From assembly GCA_029719485.1 (NCBI GenBank), contig CP120722.1:4278001-4342000 (forward strand): DNA of 64,000 nt. Direction: 5' to 3'. Source of the DNA: Kiritimatiellota bacterium B12222 (GTDB taxonomy: Bacteria; Verrucomicrobiota; Kiritimatiellia; SS1-B-03-39; UBA6053). Under the pieces are notes generated by a model, which did not search any database, was not told where the DNA came from, and saw nothing but the letters and a program-made list of their open reading frames with translations. Both the position numbers and the translations under genes were made by a program. Positions 33,923 through 42,588 of the stretch are shown in pieces (the first letter of the stretch is position 1; each line of letters begins with the position of its first letter).

Positions 33923-34147
33923 ATGCCAAGTACAGCACAAATTATTCATGATGCGGAATCCTTGCCCGTGGAGGAGCGCACGGTCGTCGTAGATTTCCTA
34001 CTTAAGACGCTCAATCCCCCGAATCCAGAAATAGACAACCTGTGGAAAGCCGTGGCAAACCGACGGTTACAGGAACTTCGTACAGGTAAAGTTACGCCTA
34101 TCTCTGGAGAAGAAGTTTTCGGCAAAATCCGGAAACGTTTTGGCTAA
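33923..34147 (+). CDS. Cassette 8a: addiction-module antitoxin
   Basis: 74 residues from the ATG at 33923, chosen for the AGGAG ribosome-binding site and for matching family length; the frame is open further upstream but without signal. It fits the putative addiction-module component family: a helix with SLPVEERTVVVDFLLKTL, then W-(x)-RR-(x)-EL-(x)-G and an EEVFGKIRKRFG tail that wraps the toxin. Its stop overlaps the toxin start (TAATG). Confidence 0.85.
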   Translation: MPSTAQIIHDAESLPVEERTVVVDFLLKTLNPPNPEIDNLWKAVANRRLQELRTGKVTPISGEEVFGKIRKRFG

Positions 34148-34461
34148 TGCCTTTCTCGTTTCATCCAGACGCAGAGAAAGAATTCCTTGATGCGGTTTCT
34201 TACTATGAAGACTGCGAGCCAGGCTTGGGGATTGATCTCGCGCAGGAAGTACATGCCTCCATCAAGAATGCAGTAGATTACCCCTCTATGTGGCCACTTC
34301 TTTCTGACGAAATCCATAGGTGTCTGGTACATCGATTTCCATATGGGGTGATATATTCTCCTGAACCACATGGCATACTCATACTCGCGGTCATGCACCT
34401 CCATCGCAAACCCGACTACTGGAAACACAGAAAAGATACTGGCAGAACAAACGGCGGGTAA
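34147..34461 (+). CDS. Cassette 8b: RelE/ParE-family toxin
   Basis: A 104-residue toxin of the ParE/RelE fold (FHPDAEKEFLDAVSYYEDCEPGLGIDLAQEV, HRCLVHRFPYGVIY, ILAVMHLHRKPDYW). Translationally coupled to the antitoxin. This antitoxin-first module is distinct from higBA, so the array holds two unrelated toxin-antitoxin systems. Whether it hits gyrase (ParE) or mRNA (RelE) cannot be told from sequence. The last codons (RTNGG) run into the attC that follows. Confidence 0.88.
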   Translation: MPFSFHPDAEKEFLDAVSYYEDCEPGLGIDLAQEVHASIKNAVDYPSMWPLLSDEIHRCLVHRFPYGVIYSPEPHGILILAVMHLHRKPDYWKHRKDTGRTNGG

Positions 34462-34495
34462 GAACGCTTCGCGTCCCACAGCCTAGCCGTTGACA
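34442..34495 (+). other. attC-like recombination site 8 (54 bp)
   Basis: Left core ...AGAAC (34442-34448), right core GTTGACA (34489-34495), exactly the same length as site 3 and sharing its tip AGAACGCTTCGCGTC. Numbered 8 because no clear site follows cassette 7. Confidence 0.68.
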
Positions 34496-34502
34496 TACAC
34501 GA

Positions 34503-35558
34503 ATGACGCCAAATCATCACCCTTTTCGTCATAAATGGAATTTCTACCGTGGTAATTTCTGGTGCCTGATCGGGGTGGCGATTTTACTGGTTTGTGGCGT
34601 AGCTGTCCGGCTGTTTATGGTTTGGCCAAAGATCAATCCAAATGCCAAACCCCTTCCCAGAATCATCACCTGCACTGTCTGGGCAGGGTGCGTGCATCAG
34701 CCGGAGCGAACTTTTGTGGTGGACATCACTTGGAATGACTCTGATTTCAGTAAGTGTCATTTTTTTGGAAATCAAAGAAAAGATGATTCACTTACCCAAG
34801 AAGAGTGGGATCGGTTTTCAAAAGTTTATGACCCCACGGATAAGGAAAGAAGAATCGATTTACAATGGAGGGTTTGGATACCTGACGGAGATCTCATAGA
34901 TATTTGCGACTCGTGCAATGAAACAGCAGATCTGTATTTGTTGGGAACACCAAATATCAGGGGGATTGGCGATCGAGGGTGGTTTACATATACGGCGATT
35001 ATAGCGAATAATCCATCAATAACATGGGAACCGAAAGTAGCATGGTGGGGTGGTGCTCATCAAATATATTTAACAATGAGTGAGGACGGTTTACACGGAC
35101 CTCATCCTGTCCTCCCAATGTTGGCGCTGCCCTCGACTAACGGAGAAGAATTTAGGCTACATGTATTGATAAGCCCCTATGGAGCATCCACCTTTATGAA
35201 TCAAAAGACAGAGCCCGTTGAGAATATGGAAAATGCCATTCAACGAATGCACACTTTTGAAAAGCTGATGGGTTGGCAGTTTGTAGACAAAGTACGCCCA
35301 AGGCTTAAAAAAAGGATCGAAAATAGATCAGATTTCTACACAACAATAGGTACCAACGTTAATCACGACGATTTAGAAATGAAGATTGATGTTGATGCTT
35401 CTGGATGGGAGTTCTCTGGACCGCTTAAGATATCAGATGGTGATGATGGATGGACCGAAATTATATATCACAAATGTACTTTGCGAGTGAATCGAGATGG
35501 GAATGTTAGTTTTAGGTATTTAAAACATTTGGTCGAACGATATCCGGGATACCAATGA
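34503..35558 (+). CDS. Cassette 9: membrane-anchored protein of unknown function
   Basis: A 351-residue protein with one N-terminal membrane helix (about 19-39, CLIGVAILLVCGVAVRLFMVW), and the rest is probably outside the membrane. Cysteines near 60-66 and 130-137 (ICDSCNET) could form disulfides or a metal site. The remainder is mixed alpha/beta without a recognised domain. AT-rich, like cassettes 1-4. It is the last gene of the array; no attC is evident after it, so it may be the array end or an eroded cassette. Confidence 0.68.
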   Translation: MTPNHHPFRHKWNFYRGNFWCLIGVAILLVCGVAVRLFMVWPKINPNAKPLPRIITCTVWAGCVHQPERTFVVDITWNDSDFSKCHFFGNQRKDDSLTQEEWDRFSKVYDPTDKERRIDLQWRVWIPDGDLIDICDSCNETADLYLLGTPNIRGIGDRGWFTYTAIIANNPSITWEPKVAWWGGAHQIYLTMSEDGLHGPHPVLPMLALPSTNGEEFRLHVLISPYGASTFMNQKTEPVENMENAIQRMHTFEKLMGWQFVDKVRPRLKKRIENRSDFYTTIGTNVNHDDLEMKIDVDASGWEFSGPLKISDGDDGWTEIIYHKCTLRVNRDGNVSFRYLKHLVERYPGYQ

Positions 35559-35689
35559 ATTGTATTAAAAACTTATTGATACGTAATAGCTCAATCCAGT
35601 GACGGGGAGCTGACCGACGAGGGCCTGCACCATGCTCTCATACCGCGCCGCGCCCTCTCAAGTAACCTGACGAAACCCATCGCCCTCAG

Positions 35690-35804
35690 ACAAGCTACGC
35701 CAACGGCGTTACGTCATTCAGCCCAGGGTTGCCCGACGCAGGAGGGCTACCCTGGGGCCCTCACAAAAAATCGATTTACGCCAACGGCGTTACGCCTGCC
35801 ACCT
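35690..35804. repeat. Other hairpins ahead of array R5
   Basis: ACGCC-AAC-GGCGT occurs twice (near 35698 and 35778), again a 5-bp stem with a triloop. Between them CCCAGGGTTGCCC pairs with GGGCTACCCTGGG with one mismatch. The preceding 35559-35690 shows nothing I can assign. Confidence 0.6.
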
Positions 35805-37330
35805 CCACGTGTGAACCAGCAAGAGAGCCGGCCCTTCAGGCCTCTCCAATTTAGATCACTCCTCAAACCAGCCCTTACGGACTGGCCTGTGGAGAGTCAT
35901 CCCTTCGGGATTTAAACCACTGCAACTCCCTCAAACCTTTCCCAAAAAAACCTTCACGCCCTTCAATCCCTTCATGGTAAAAACCCTCAACCCTTCCCTT
36001 CCCCAAACCTTCATGTCCTTCAATCCCTTCATGGTGAAACCCCTCAACCCTTGACCACACAACCGATCCCCAACTCCAAAGTCCGGTACGGACGACTCCC
36101 CAAAGCCCGGTCCGTGAGGGCCGGGAAATAAACCACAGCACAAGCTGAGTCCGGTACGGACGACTCTCTCACTACACCGCAAAACACGTTCCTGAACCAG
36201 CAAGCAAGAGAGCCGGCCCTTCAGGCCTCTCCATCCTAGATCACCCCTCAAACCAGCCCTTACGGACTGGCCTGTGGAGAGTCATCCCTTCGGGATTTAA
36301 ACGTCCACAACTCCCTCAAACCTTTCCCAAAAAAACCTTCAAGCCCTTCAATCCCTTCATGGTAAAAACCCTCAACCCTTCCCTTCCCCAAACCTTCATG
36401 ACCTTCAATCCCTTCATGGTGAAATCCCTCAACCCTTGACCACACAACCGATCCCCAACTCCAAAGTCCGGTACGGACGTCTCCCCAAAGCCCGGTCCGT
36501 GAGGGCCCGGAAATAAACCACAGCACAAGCTGAGTCCGGTACGGACGACTCTCTCACTACACCGCAAAACACGTTCCTGAACCAGCAAGCAAGAGAGCCG
36601 GCCCTTCAGGCCTCTCCATCCTAGATCACCCCTCAAACCAGCCCTTACGGACTGGCCTGTGGAGAATCATCCCTTCGGGATTTAAACCACTGCAACTCCC
36701 TCAAACCTTTCCCAAAAAAACCTTCAAGCCCTTCAATCCCTTCATGGTAAAAACCCTCAACCCTTCCCTTCCCCAAACCTTCATGACCTTCAATCCCTTC
36801 ATGGTGAAATCCCTCAACCCTTGACCACACAACCGATCCCCAACTCCAAAGTCCGGTACGGACCTCTCCCCAAAGCCCGGTCCGTGAGGGCCCGGAAATA
36901 AACCACAGAACAAGCTGAGTCCGGTACGGACGGCTCTCTCACTACACCGCAAAACACGTTCCTGAACCAGCAAGCGAGAGAGCCGGCCCTTCAGGCCTCT
37001 CCAATTTAGATCACCCCGCAAACCAGCCCTTACGGACTAGCCTGTGGAGAGTCATCCCTTCGGGATTTAAACGTCCACAACTCCCTCAAACCTTCATGCC
37101 CTTCAATCCCTTCATGGTGCCCCCCCACTCAACCCTTTCCCTCTAAACCAATCCCTTCATCATCAACATCTCCACAGCCAAAACACCCCCACCCAAAGCA
37201 ACCCCAAAACCCTCCCCCAAAAAACTTCATGCCCTTCAATCTCTTCATGGTGAACCCCCTCAACCCTTGACCGCAACCCACTGCCCACTGACTTTTGACC
37301 ATTCCCCACTGACTATTGACCATCCCGCCC
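35805..37330. repeat. Hairpin-module array R5 with 385-bp tandem repeat
   Basis: Three full 385-bp units (starts 35868, 36253, 36638) and a partial fourth (37023), preceded by the last about 55 bp of another. Each unit contains CCAGCCC-TTAC-GGACTGG, GGAGAGTC with ATCCC-TTC-GGGAT, two CCTTCATG/CCTTCAATCCC spacers, GTCCG-GTA-CGGAC, CCCGGTCC-GTGA-GGGCCGGG (or a GGGCCCGG variant), a second GTCCG-GTA-CGGAC and GAGAGCC-GGCCCTTCAGGCC. The unit length is not a multiple of three. No gene here. Confidence 0.92.
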
Positions 37331-37520
37331 CGCCCAGCGCCTCATTTCAAAAAAAGAACTCCCACTTCATTTCCGAAGCTTGACGGTCGCAGGGAATTGT
37401 TATATCGGATATCTCTTATCCTTTATTGTGAACATCTATAGCTATGCCCACCCTTATTTCCATTAAGTTAACTCTTTCATTTCCCATATCTTTTTTATGG
37501 GTTTGGGCAGAGGCTTGGGC

Positions 37521-37715
37521 ATGAGTGCGATTATCATTTTATTGGTGGTGAGCCTTATGCTTGCTCTCTGTTTTTTAGCCGCATTCTTGTGGTCAGTGCA
37601 CAAAGGTCAGTTTGATGACCCTGTGACACCGGCTCTGAGAATGCTACACGACGACGAAACTTCTTCACACGCGAAAACCGTGTCTGAACCCATCGAAAAG
37701 GAACCCTCATTATGA
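37521..37715 (+). CDS. ccoS: cbb3 oxidase maturation protein CcoS
   Basis: 64 residues from the ATG at 37521, preceded by AGAGG; an 8-codon upstream extension is not needed. It has a single membrane helix (about 4-24), then the family motif WSVHKGQFDDPVTPALRML. CcoS is required for cofactor insertion into cbb3 oxidase. Its stop overlaps the ccoNO start (ATGA), so it leads the operon. Usually it sits at the end of ccoGHIS, so this position is a rearrangement. Confidence 0.9.
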   Translation: MSAIIILLVVSLMLALCFLAAFLWSVHKGQFDDPVTPALRMLHDDETSSHAKTVSEPIEKEPSL

Positions 37716-39871
37716 GCCAAGTGGAAACCTTCCGCTACGACAACCGTATTGTACGCGACTTTGCCTTCGCCTCCGTCATTTGGGGAGTCGTAGGTATGCT
37801 GGTCGGCCTGATCATTGCTTTGCAATTGGTCATCCCCGCCCTCAACCTCGGGCCCTACCTGAGCTTTGGTCGCTTACGCCCTCTCCATACCAACGCCGTC
37901 ATCTTTGCCTTTGTGGGAAATGCCATTTTCATGGGGGTTTACCATTCCACACAACGCCTCTGCAAAGCACGAATGTTTAGCGATGTGTTGGGTCGCATCC
38001 ACTTTTGGGGCTGGCAGCTCATTATTGTCCTCGCTGCCATCTCCTTACCTGCCGGTAAAACCACCACCAAAGAATACGCCGAACTCGAATGGCCCATTGA
38101 TATTCTCATCACCTTGGTGTGGGTCGTCTTTGCCATCAACTTCTTCGGAACCCTCTGGCGCCGACGTGAACGTCATATGTACGTGGCCCTATGGTTCTAC
38201 ATTGCCACCATTATGACCGTGGCCGTTCTCCACATTTTCAACTCCCTGGAAGCCCCAGTCACCTTGATGAAAAGTTACTCGGTTTACGCCGGTGTTCAAG
38301 ATGCGCTGGTACAATGGTGGTACGGGCACAATGCCGTGGCCTTCTTTCTCACCACCCCCTATTTGGGATTGATGTATTATTACCTGCCCAAAGCCGCCAA
38401 TCGTCCGGTCTTTAGTTATCGCCTGTCGATCATTCACTTCTGGGCCCTCATTTTCATCTATATCTGGGCTGGACCTCACCATTTGCTGTTCACCGCGCTG
38501 CCTGACTGGGCACAAAGCTTGGGCGTGGTTTTCTCATTGATGCTGATTGCACCGAGTTGGGGCGGAATGCTCAATGGATTGCTCACCCTGCGTGGTGCAT
38601 GGGATCGGGTTCGGGAAGAACCCGTACTGAAATTCTTGGTTGTCGGCCTCACCGCATACGGTATGGCCACCCTCGAAGGTCCGCTGCTCGCCATCAAATC
38701 TGTAAATGCCATTTCGCACTATACCGACTGGACCATTGCCCACGTTCACGTAGGCGCCCTCGGCTGGAATGGTTTTATGACCTTTGGTATTCTGTATTGG
38801 CTGATTCCCGTGCTCTATCGCACCGAACTCTACAGCAAAAAATGGGCAAATATCCATTTCTGGATTGGCCTCACCGGTATCCTCATTTATGTCGTTCCTC
38901 TTTATTGGGCCGGCGTGACCCAGAGTCTGATGTGGAAACAATTCACCGAAGAAGGCGTGTTGGCTTACCCCAACTTCCTCAGTACCGTCACCAACATCAT
39001 ACCGTTTTACGCCATGCGTGCCGTCGGAGGATGTCTCTACCTGGGCAGTACCATTTTCATGGCGCTCAACCTCTGGAAAACCATCCAAAAAGGTGATTTC
39101 GAAGCCGAAACCGAAGCCTCTGCTCCGGCCCTGCGCGATCAGCCCATGCCTAGCGCAGAATACGAAGCTCACGCCTACAAACATCGTAAGCTGGAACGTC
39201 TGCCTTTGATCTTCACCATCCTGAGTACCGTCGCCATTTTGATTGGCGGTATTGTGGAATTGGTCCCCTTGTACTTGATCAAATCCAACGTGCCCACCAT
39301 TGCATCGGTCACCCCCTACTCTCCGCTGGAGCTGGAAGGACGAGACCTCTATATTCGCGAAGGCTGTGTACAATGTCACTCCCAAATGGTCCGACCTTTC
39401 CGTTCGGAAACGGCACGCTACGGCGATTATAGCAAAGCGGGTGAATTCGTGTTTGACCATCCCTTCCTCTGGGGTTCCAAACGTACCGGACCCGATCTCG
39501 CCCGTGAAGGGGTCATCGGCCGGAGCCATTCTTGGCATTACCTGCATATGGCCAATCCACGATCAACCTCTCCAGGATCCATTATGCCGGATTACCCCTG
39601 GTTGTTGAGCAACAAACTCCGCACCAAAGACACCGCGAAAAAAATCACCGTCATGAAACAACTGGGCGTGCCCTACCCCATGTACTTTGAAGAAATCGCG
39701 GTTACTCGTCTCTACGAACAAGCGGAAGAAATTGCAGCGGAACTTCGCCTGCAACTCCCCGACCAAGCCGAGGAAATCATGGCCGATCGCGAAATCATCG
39801 CGTTGATTGCCTATCTGCAACGCTTGGGTGTGGATGCGACCAAAGAAACCCCCTTCGAGGAGGAACTCTAA
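37712..39871 (+). CDS. ccoNO: cbb3-type cytochrome c oxidase, fused subunits I and II (CcoNO)
   Basis: 719 residues. The first about 470 are the 12-helix haem-copper subunit CcoN, with histidine-containing helices (HTNAVIFAFVGNAIF, WWYGHNAVAFFLTTP, WAGPHHLLFTALP, HYTDWTIAHVHVGALGWNG). Helix LPLIFTILSTVAILIGGIVE (about 490-510) begins a CcoO part with one haem c site (C552-V-Q-C555-H556) and the distal MPDYPWLL region. CcoN and CcoO are normally separate proteins, so this is a gene fusion. It reduces oxygen with high affinity at the inner membrane. Confidence 0.95.
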   Translation: MSQVETFRYDNRIVRDFAFASVIWGVVGMLVGLIIALQLVIPALNLGPYLSFGRLRPLHTNAVIFAFVGNAIFMGVYHSTQRLCKARMFSDVLGRIHFWGWQLIIVLAAISLPAGKTTTKEYAELEWPIDILITLVWVVFAINFFGTLWRRRERHMYVALWFYIATIMTVAVLHIFNSLEAPVTLMKSYSVYAGVQDALVQWWYGHNAVAFFLTTPYLGLMYYYLPKAANRPVFSYRLSIIHFWALIFIYIWAGPHHLLFTALPDWAQSLGVVFSLMLIAPSWGGMLNGLLTLRGAWDRVREEPVLKFLVVGLTAYGMATLEGPLLAIKSVNAISHYTDWTIAHVHVGALGWNGFMTFGILYWLIPVLYRTELYSKKWANIHFWIGLTGILIYVVPLYWAGVTQSLMWKQFTEEGVLAYPNFLSTVTNIIPFYAMRAVGGCLYLGSTIFMALNLWKTIQKGDFEAETEASAPALRDQPMPSAEYEAHAYKHRKLERLPLIFTILSTVAILIGGIVELVPLYLIKSNVPTIASVTPYSPLELEGRDLYIREGCVQCHSQMVRPFRSETARYGDYSKAGEFVFDHPFLWGSKRTGPDLAREGVIGRSHSWHYLHMANPRSTSPGSIMPDYPWLLSNKLRTKDTAKKITVMKQLGVPYPMYFEEIAVTRLYEQAEEIAAELRLQLPDQAEEIMADREIIALIAYLQRLGVDATKETPFEEEL

Positions 39872-40071
39872 TGTATAAGGACGTCCTCAGAGCCATCTCA
39901 GGTATTGGGATCTACCCCATTATCTCTTTGGTTATTTTTGTATTATTTTTCACCACCGTCTTTTTGTGGATGTTCTTTATTCGCAAATCACATGCCGAAC
40001 ACATGGCGGCATTACCTCTTCACGACGGAAGCGCTGAACCTCAGGAATTAGGAGAGCCCCATCATGGCTAA
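39871..40071 (+). CDS. ccoQ: cbb3 oxidase small subunit CcoQ
   Basis: A 66-residue single-helix protein (about 17-37, ISLVIFVLFFTTVFLWMFF) with a short charged tail, located between ccoNO and ccoP as in other cco operons. The ATG overlaps the ccoNO stop by one base, and the 3' end overlaps ccoP by 8 bp. CcoQ stabilises the complex. Assigned by position, size and topology more than by sequence identity. Confidence 0.82.
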   Translation: MYKDVLRAISGIGIYPIISLVIFVLFFTTVFLWMFFIRKSHAEHMAALPLHDGSAEPQELGEPHHG

Positions 40072-40645
40072 ATATGACGAAACAGTCGTTTCCGAACACG
40101 ACGGCATTCAAGAACTCGACAACCAATTGCCCCGTTGGTGGGTGATCCTCTTCAAATCCAGCATCGTCTTTGCCGTGCTGTATATGCTGTGGTTCCATGT
40201 CCTCGGGCTTGGAGACGGCCAAGAACAAAAATATGCAACTCTGAAAGCCCAAGCGGAAGCTGCCCAAGCGGCCCGTCAATCTGACCTGATTGCCAGCATG
40301 GATTTGAGCAGCCCCTCCTCTCTCGCCGAAGTCGTCAATGAAGGAAGCAACATCTATCAAGCCAACTGCGCAAGCTGCCACCACAGCACCGCCCGCGGAC
40401 TGATCGGCCCCAACTTAACCGATGCCTATTGGATTCATGGTGCAGACTTTGAAGACAACATGCAGGTCATTTCCAAAGGTGTACTCTCCAAAGGAATGCA
40501 AGCCTGGGAATCCAGCCTCTCCTTGCGTCAACGCCACGCTGTCGCCAGTTACCTCTACAGTATTCGTGGCAGTAATCCGCCTGACCCCCGCGCACCAGAA
40601 GGTGAGCTGATCGAAGGCAGTGATTCACCCAGCTACGATCTGTAA
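40064..40645 (+). CDS. ccoP: cbb3 oxidase cytochrome c subunit CcoP with a single haem site
   Basis: 193 residues. The N-terminus has the CcoP signature (YDETVVSEHDGIQELDNQLPRWW) and a membrane helix (about 28-48), followed by one cytochrome c domain with C102-A-S-C105-H106. Typical CcoP is near 290 residues with two haem c domains, so this is a mono-haem version. It is a complete gene with its own stop, not a frameshift: no second CxxCH is found in any frame before ccoG. Passes electrons to CcoNO. Confidence 0.9.
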   Translation: MAKYDETVVSEHDGIQELDNQLPRWWVILFKSSIVFAVLYMLWFHVLGLGDGQEQKYATLKAQAEAAQAARQSDLIASMDLSSPSSLAEVVNEGSNIYQANCASCHHSTARGLIGPNLTDAYWIHGADFEDNMQVISKGVLSKGMQAWESSLSLRQRHAVASYLYSIRGSNPPDPRAPEGELIEGSDSPSYDL

Positions 40646-40651
40646 ATTGAA

Positions 40652-40675
40652 GGATCTGCCTCTTCAGGCAGATCC
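40652..40675 (+). other. Intercistronic hairpin between ccoP and ccoG
   Basis: GGATCTGCC, loop TCTTCA, GGCAGATCC: a perfect 9-bp stem 7 bp after the ccoP stop. There is no T-run, so it is more likely an mRNA stability or processing element separating the structural genes from the assembly genes than a full terminator. Confidence 0.65.
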
Positions 40676-40705
40676 AACGTCCCCCCCAATACCCCGTGTG
40701 AACAC

Positions 40706-42148
40706 ATGAGTAATTCCCCCGAAAATTTTAGAGACACCATACCTACTGCAGATGCGCAAGGCCGCCGGATATGGATGTATCCTCGCAAGCCTCCCACGGG
40801 TAAAGCGAGTGCTCCAAATGCACCGGATTATTACAAATTACGCACCTGGCTCTCTTGGGTTTTATTGTTCATCTTGGTTATCGGCCCCTTTGTCAAAATC
40901 GCCGGCAACCCCTTGCTGATGATGAACATTGTGGAGAGAAAATTCTCTATTTTCGGCATCATGTTCTGGCCTCAAGACTTCTACCTCTTTGCCTTAGCCA
41001 TGATCACCGGCTTTGTAATGGTTGTATTTTTCACCGCCGCCTGGGGACGTATCTGGTGCGGATGGCTCTGTCCGCAAACCGTATTGATGGAAATGGTTTT
41101 TCGTAAAATTGAATATGCGATTGAAGGCGATGCCCGCGATCAACAAAAACTCAATGAATCACCATGGACCCAGGAAAAGATCACCAAAAAAGCGATCAAA
41201 CATGGCATCTTCTTTGCCCTCTCCTTTGTGGTGGCCAATTTACTGCTTGGCTATATCATCGGCGGCGAAGCCCTTATCGATTTGATTACGGATCCCCCCA
41301 CCCAACACGGGGCAGGGTTTCTTTTTCTCTTATTGTTTACCGGACTTTTCTACAGCATCTTCGCCCGTTTCCGTGAACAAGCCTGTACCTTCATCTGCCC
41401 CTACGGTCGTTTTCAATCCGTACTCTTGGATGAAAATTCTTTGGTGGTGGCCTATGACCATGTTCGTGGCGAAAAACGTGCTCGCAAACTTAAAGGCGAA
41501 AGCTGGGAAGAACGTCTCTCTATCGGCAAAGGAGATTGCGTCGATTGCGGCTTGTGCGTCACCGTTTGCCCCACCGGCATCGACATACGCAACGGCACCC
41601 AAATGGAATGTGTCAATTGCACCAACTGCATCGATGCCTGCAATTCCGTCATGCATAAAGTTAAACGCGACCCCGGTCTCATTCGCTTTGCCTCCATGAA
41701 CCAAATTGAAGGCAAAAGTAAAAAACTGCAGTTCACTCCCCGTCTCAAAGCCTACGGCATCTTGATGGGCGCATTGTTCTTGCTGCTCAGCGGACTCCTT
41801 ATCGCACGCGACGCTGTTGATATGACCCTGCTACGAGTACGCGGGACCCTGTTCCAAGAATTACCCAATGGCGATGTGACCAACATGTTCGAGGGACAAT
41901 TCATGAACAAAACCGGACGGGAAATGGATGGTGTACTCGAACTGCTCAATGTGGAAGGACAACTCTTATACAGCGACCAACATCTCAGCTTACTCCCTCA
42001 AGAAGAAACCTCCACCATCTTAGTGGTCACCCTTAGTCCCGACCAACTCCGCGGTAAAGAAACCAAAGTGAAAATTGGACTTAGAGCCGATGGCAAAATC
42101 GTGGACACCCAAACCACCACCTTCCTCTCTCCCGGGAGGAAACGATGA
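40706..42148 (+). CDS. ccoG: Ferredoxin-type assembly protein CcoG (RdxA/FixG)
   Basis: A 480-residue membrane protein with about five helices and two 4Fe-4S clusters (CVDCGLCVTVCPTG near 278-291 and CVNCTNCIDACN near 302-313). The CGWLCPQTVLMEM and CTFICPYGRFQ segments are typical. The C-terminal Ig-like domain of CcoG follows (about 385-480). CcoG reduces Cu(II) to Cu(I) for cbb3 assembly. Stop overlaps ccoH by 4 bp. Confidence 0.95.
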   Translation: MSNSPENFRDTIPTADAQGRRIWMYPRKPPTGKASAPNAPDYYKLRTWLSWVLLFILVIGPFVKIAGNPLLMMNIVERKFSIFGIMFWPQDFYLFALAMITGFVMVVFFTAAWGRIWCGWLCPQTVLMEMVFRKIEYAIEGDARDQQKLNESPWTQEKITKKAIKHGIFFALSFVVANLLLGYIIGGEALIDLITDPPTQHGAGFLFLLLFTGLFYSIFARFREQACTFICPYGRFQSVLLDENSLVVAYDHVRGEKRARKLKGESWEERLSIGKGDCVDCGLCVTVCPTGIDIRNGTQMECVNCTNCIDACNSVMHKVKRDPGLIRFASMNQIEGKSKKLQFTPRLKAYGILMGALFLLLSGLLIARDAVDMTLLRVRGTLFQELPNGDVTNMFEGQFMNKTGREMDGVLELLNVEGQLLYSDQHLSLLPQEETSTILVVTLSPDQLRGKETKVKIGLRADGKIVDTQTTTFLSPGRKR

Positions 42149-42588
42149 AACTGAAGCTCAACCCTTGGCCCATCGGGCTTATTCTCTGGTTTGCATTCCT
42201 CATCATTGTTTGCGTAGTGTTTGTCATCAAATCTCTGGGCATGAATCATGATTTGGTCAGTAGTGATTACTACGCCCAAGCCCTCAATCACGACCAACAT
42301 CAAGCCGCTCTTGCCCGTGCTCATAACCTGGAAAATCCCCCCCGGGTCGAAATCGATGAAGCCAACAGTCGACTGATTATTCACCTTCCTCCCACCGTAA
42401 AAGGGGGACTCTTGAATCTCTATCGCCCCTCCGATGCCGGCATGGATTTACATGACATTCCATTACAAGAAGGTGTCCCCTCCGTGCTCTCCACTGAAGC
42501 GATCTATCCAGGACGCTGGCAAGCCAAGATCACCTGGCAAGATCAAGGACTCGACTATTACTTTCAGGAGGACCTGTTTATTCCATGA
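42145..42588 (+). CDS. ccoH: cbb3 oxidase assembly protein CcoH (FixH)
   Basis: A 147-residue FixH-like protein: one N-terminal membrane helix (about 9-31) with the conserved SSDYYAQALNHDQHQAALARA stretch after it and a beta-rich periplasmic domain. It acts in late assembly and stability of the oxidase. ATGA overlaps at both ends show tight coupling with ccoG and the SafE-like gene. Confidence 0.9.
   Translation: MKLKLNPWPIGLILWFAFLIIVCVVFVIKSLGMNHDLVSSDYYAQALNHDQHQAALARAHNLENPPRVEIDEANSRLIIHLPPTVKGGLLNLYRPSDAGMDLHDIPLQEGVPSVLSTEAIYPGRWQAKITWQDQGLDYYFQEDLFIP

Noticed and set aside
35559-35690. attC after the last cassette
   Set aside because: No YAAC/GTT core pair with complementary arms found.
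35875-37021. Repeated 88- and 106-codon minus-strand ORFs
   Set aside because: They recur every 385 bp with the tandem unit and contain the hairpin modules; non-coding repeat is the better explanation.
38534-39547. 337-codon minus-strand ORF inside ccoNO
   Set aside because: Antisense shadow of a conserved oxidase gene; no recognisable domain or start signal.
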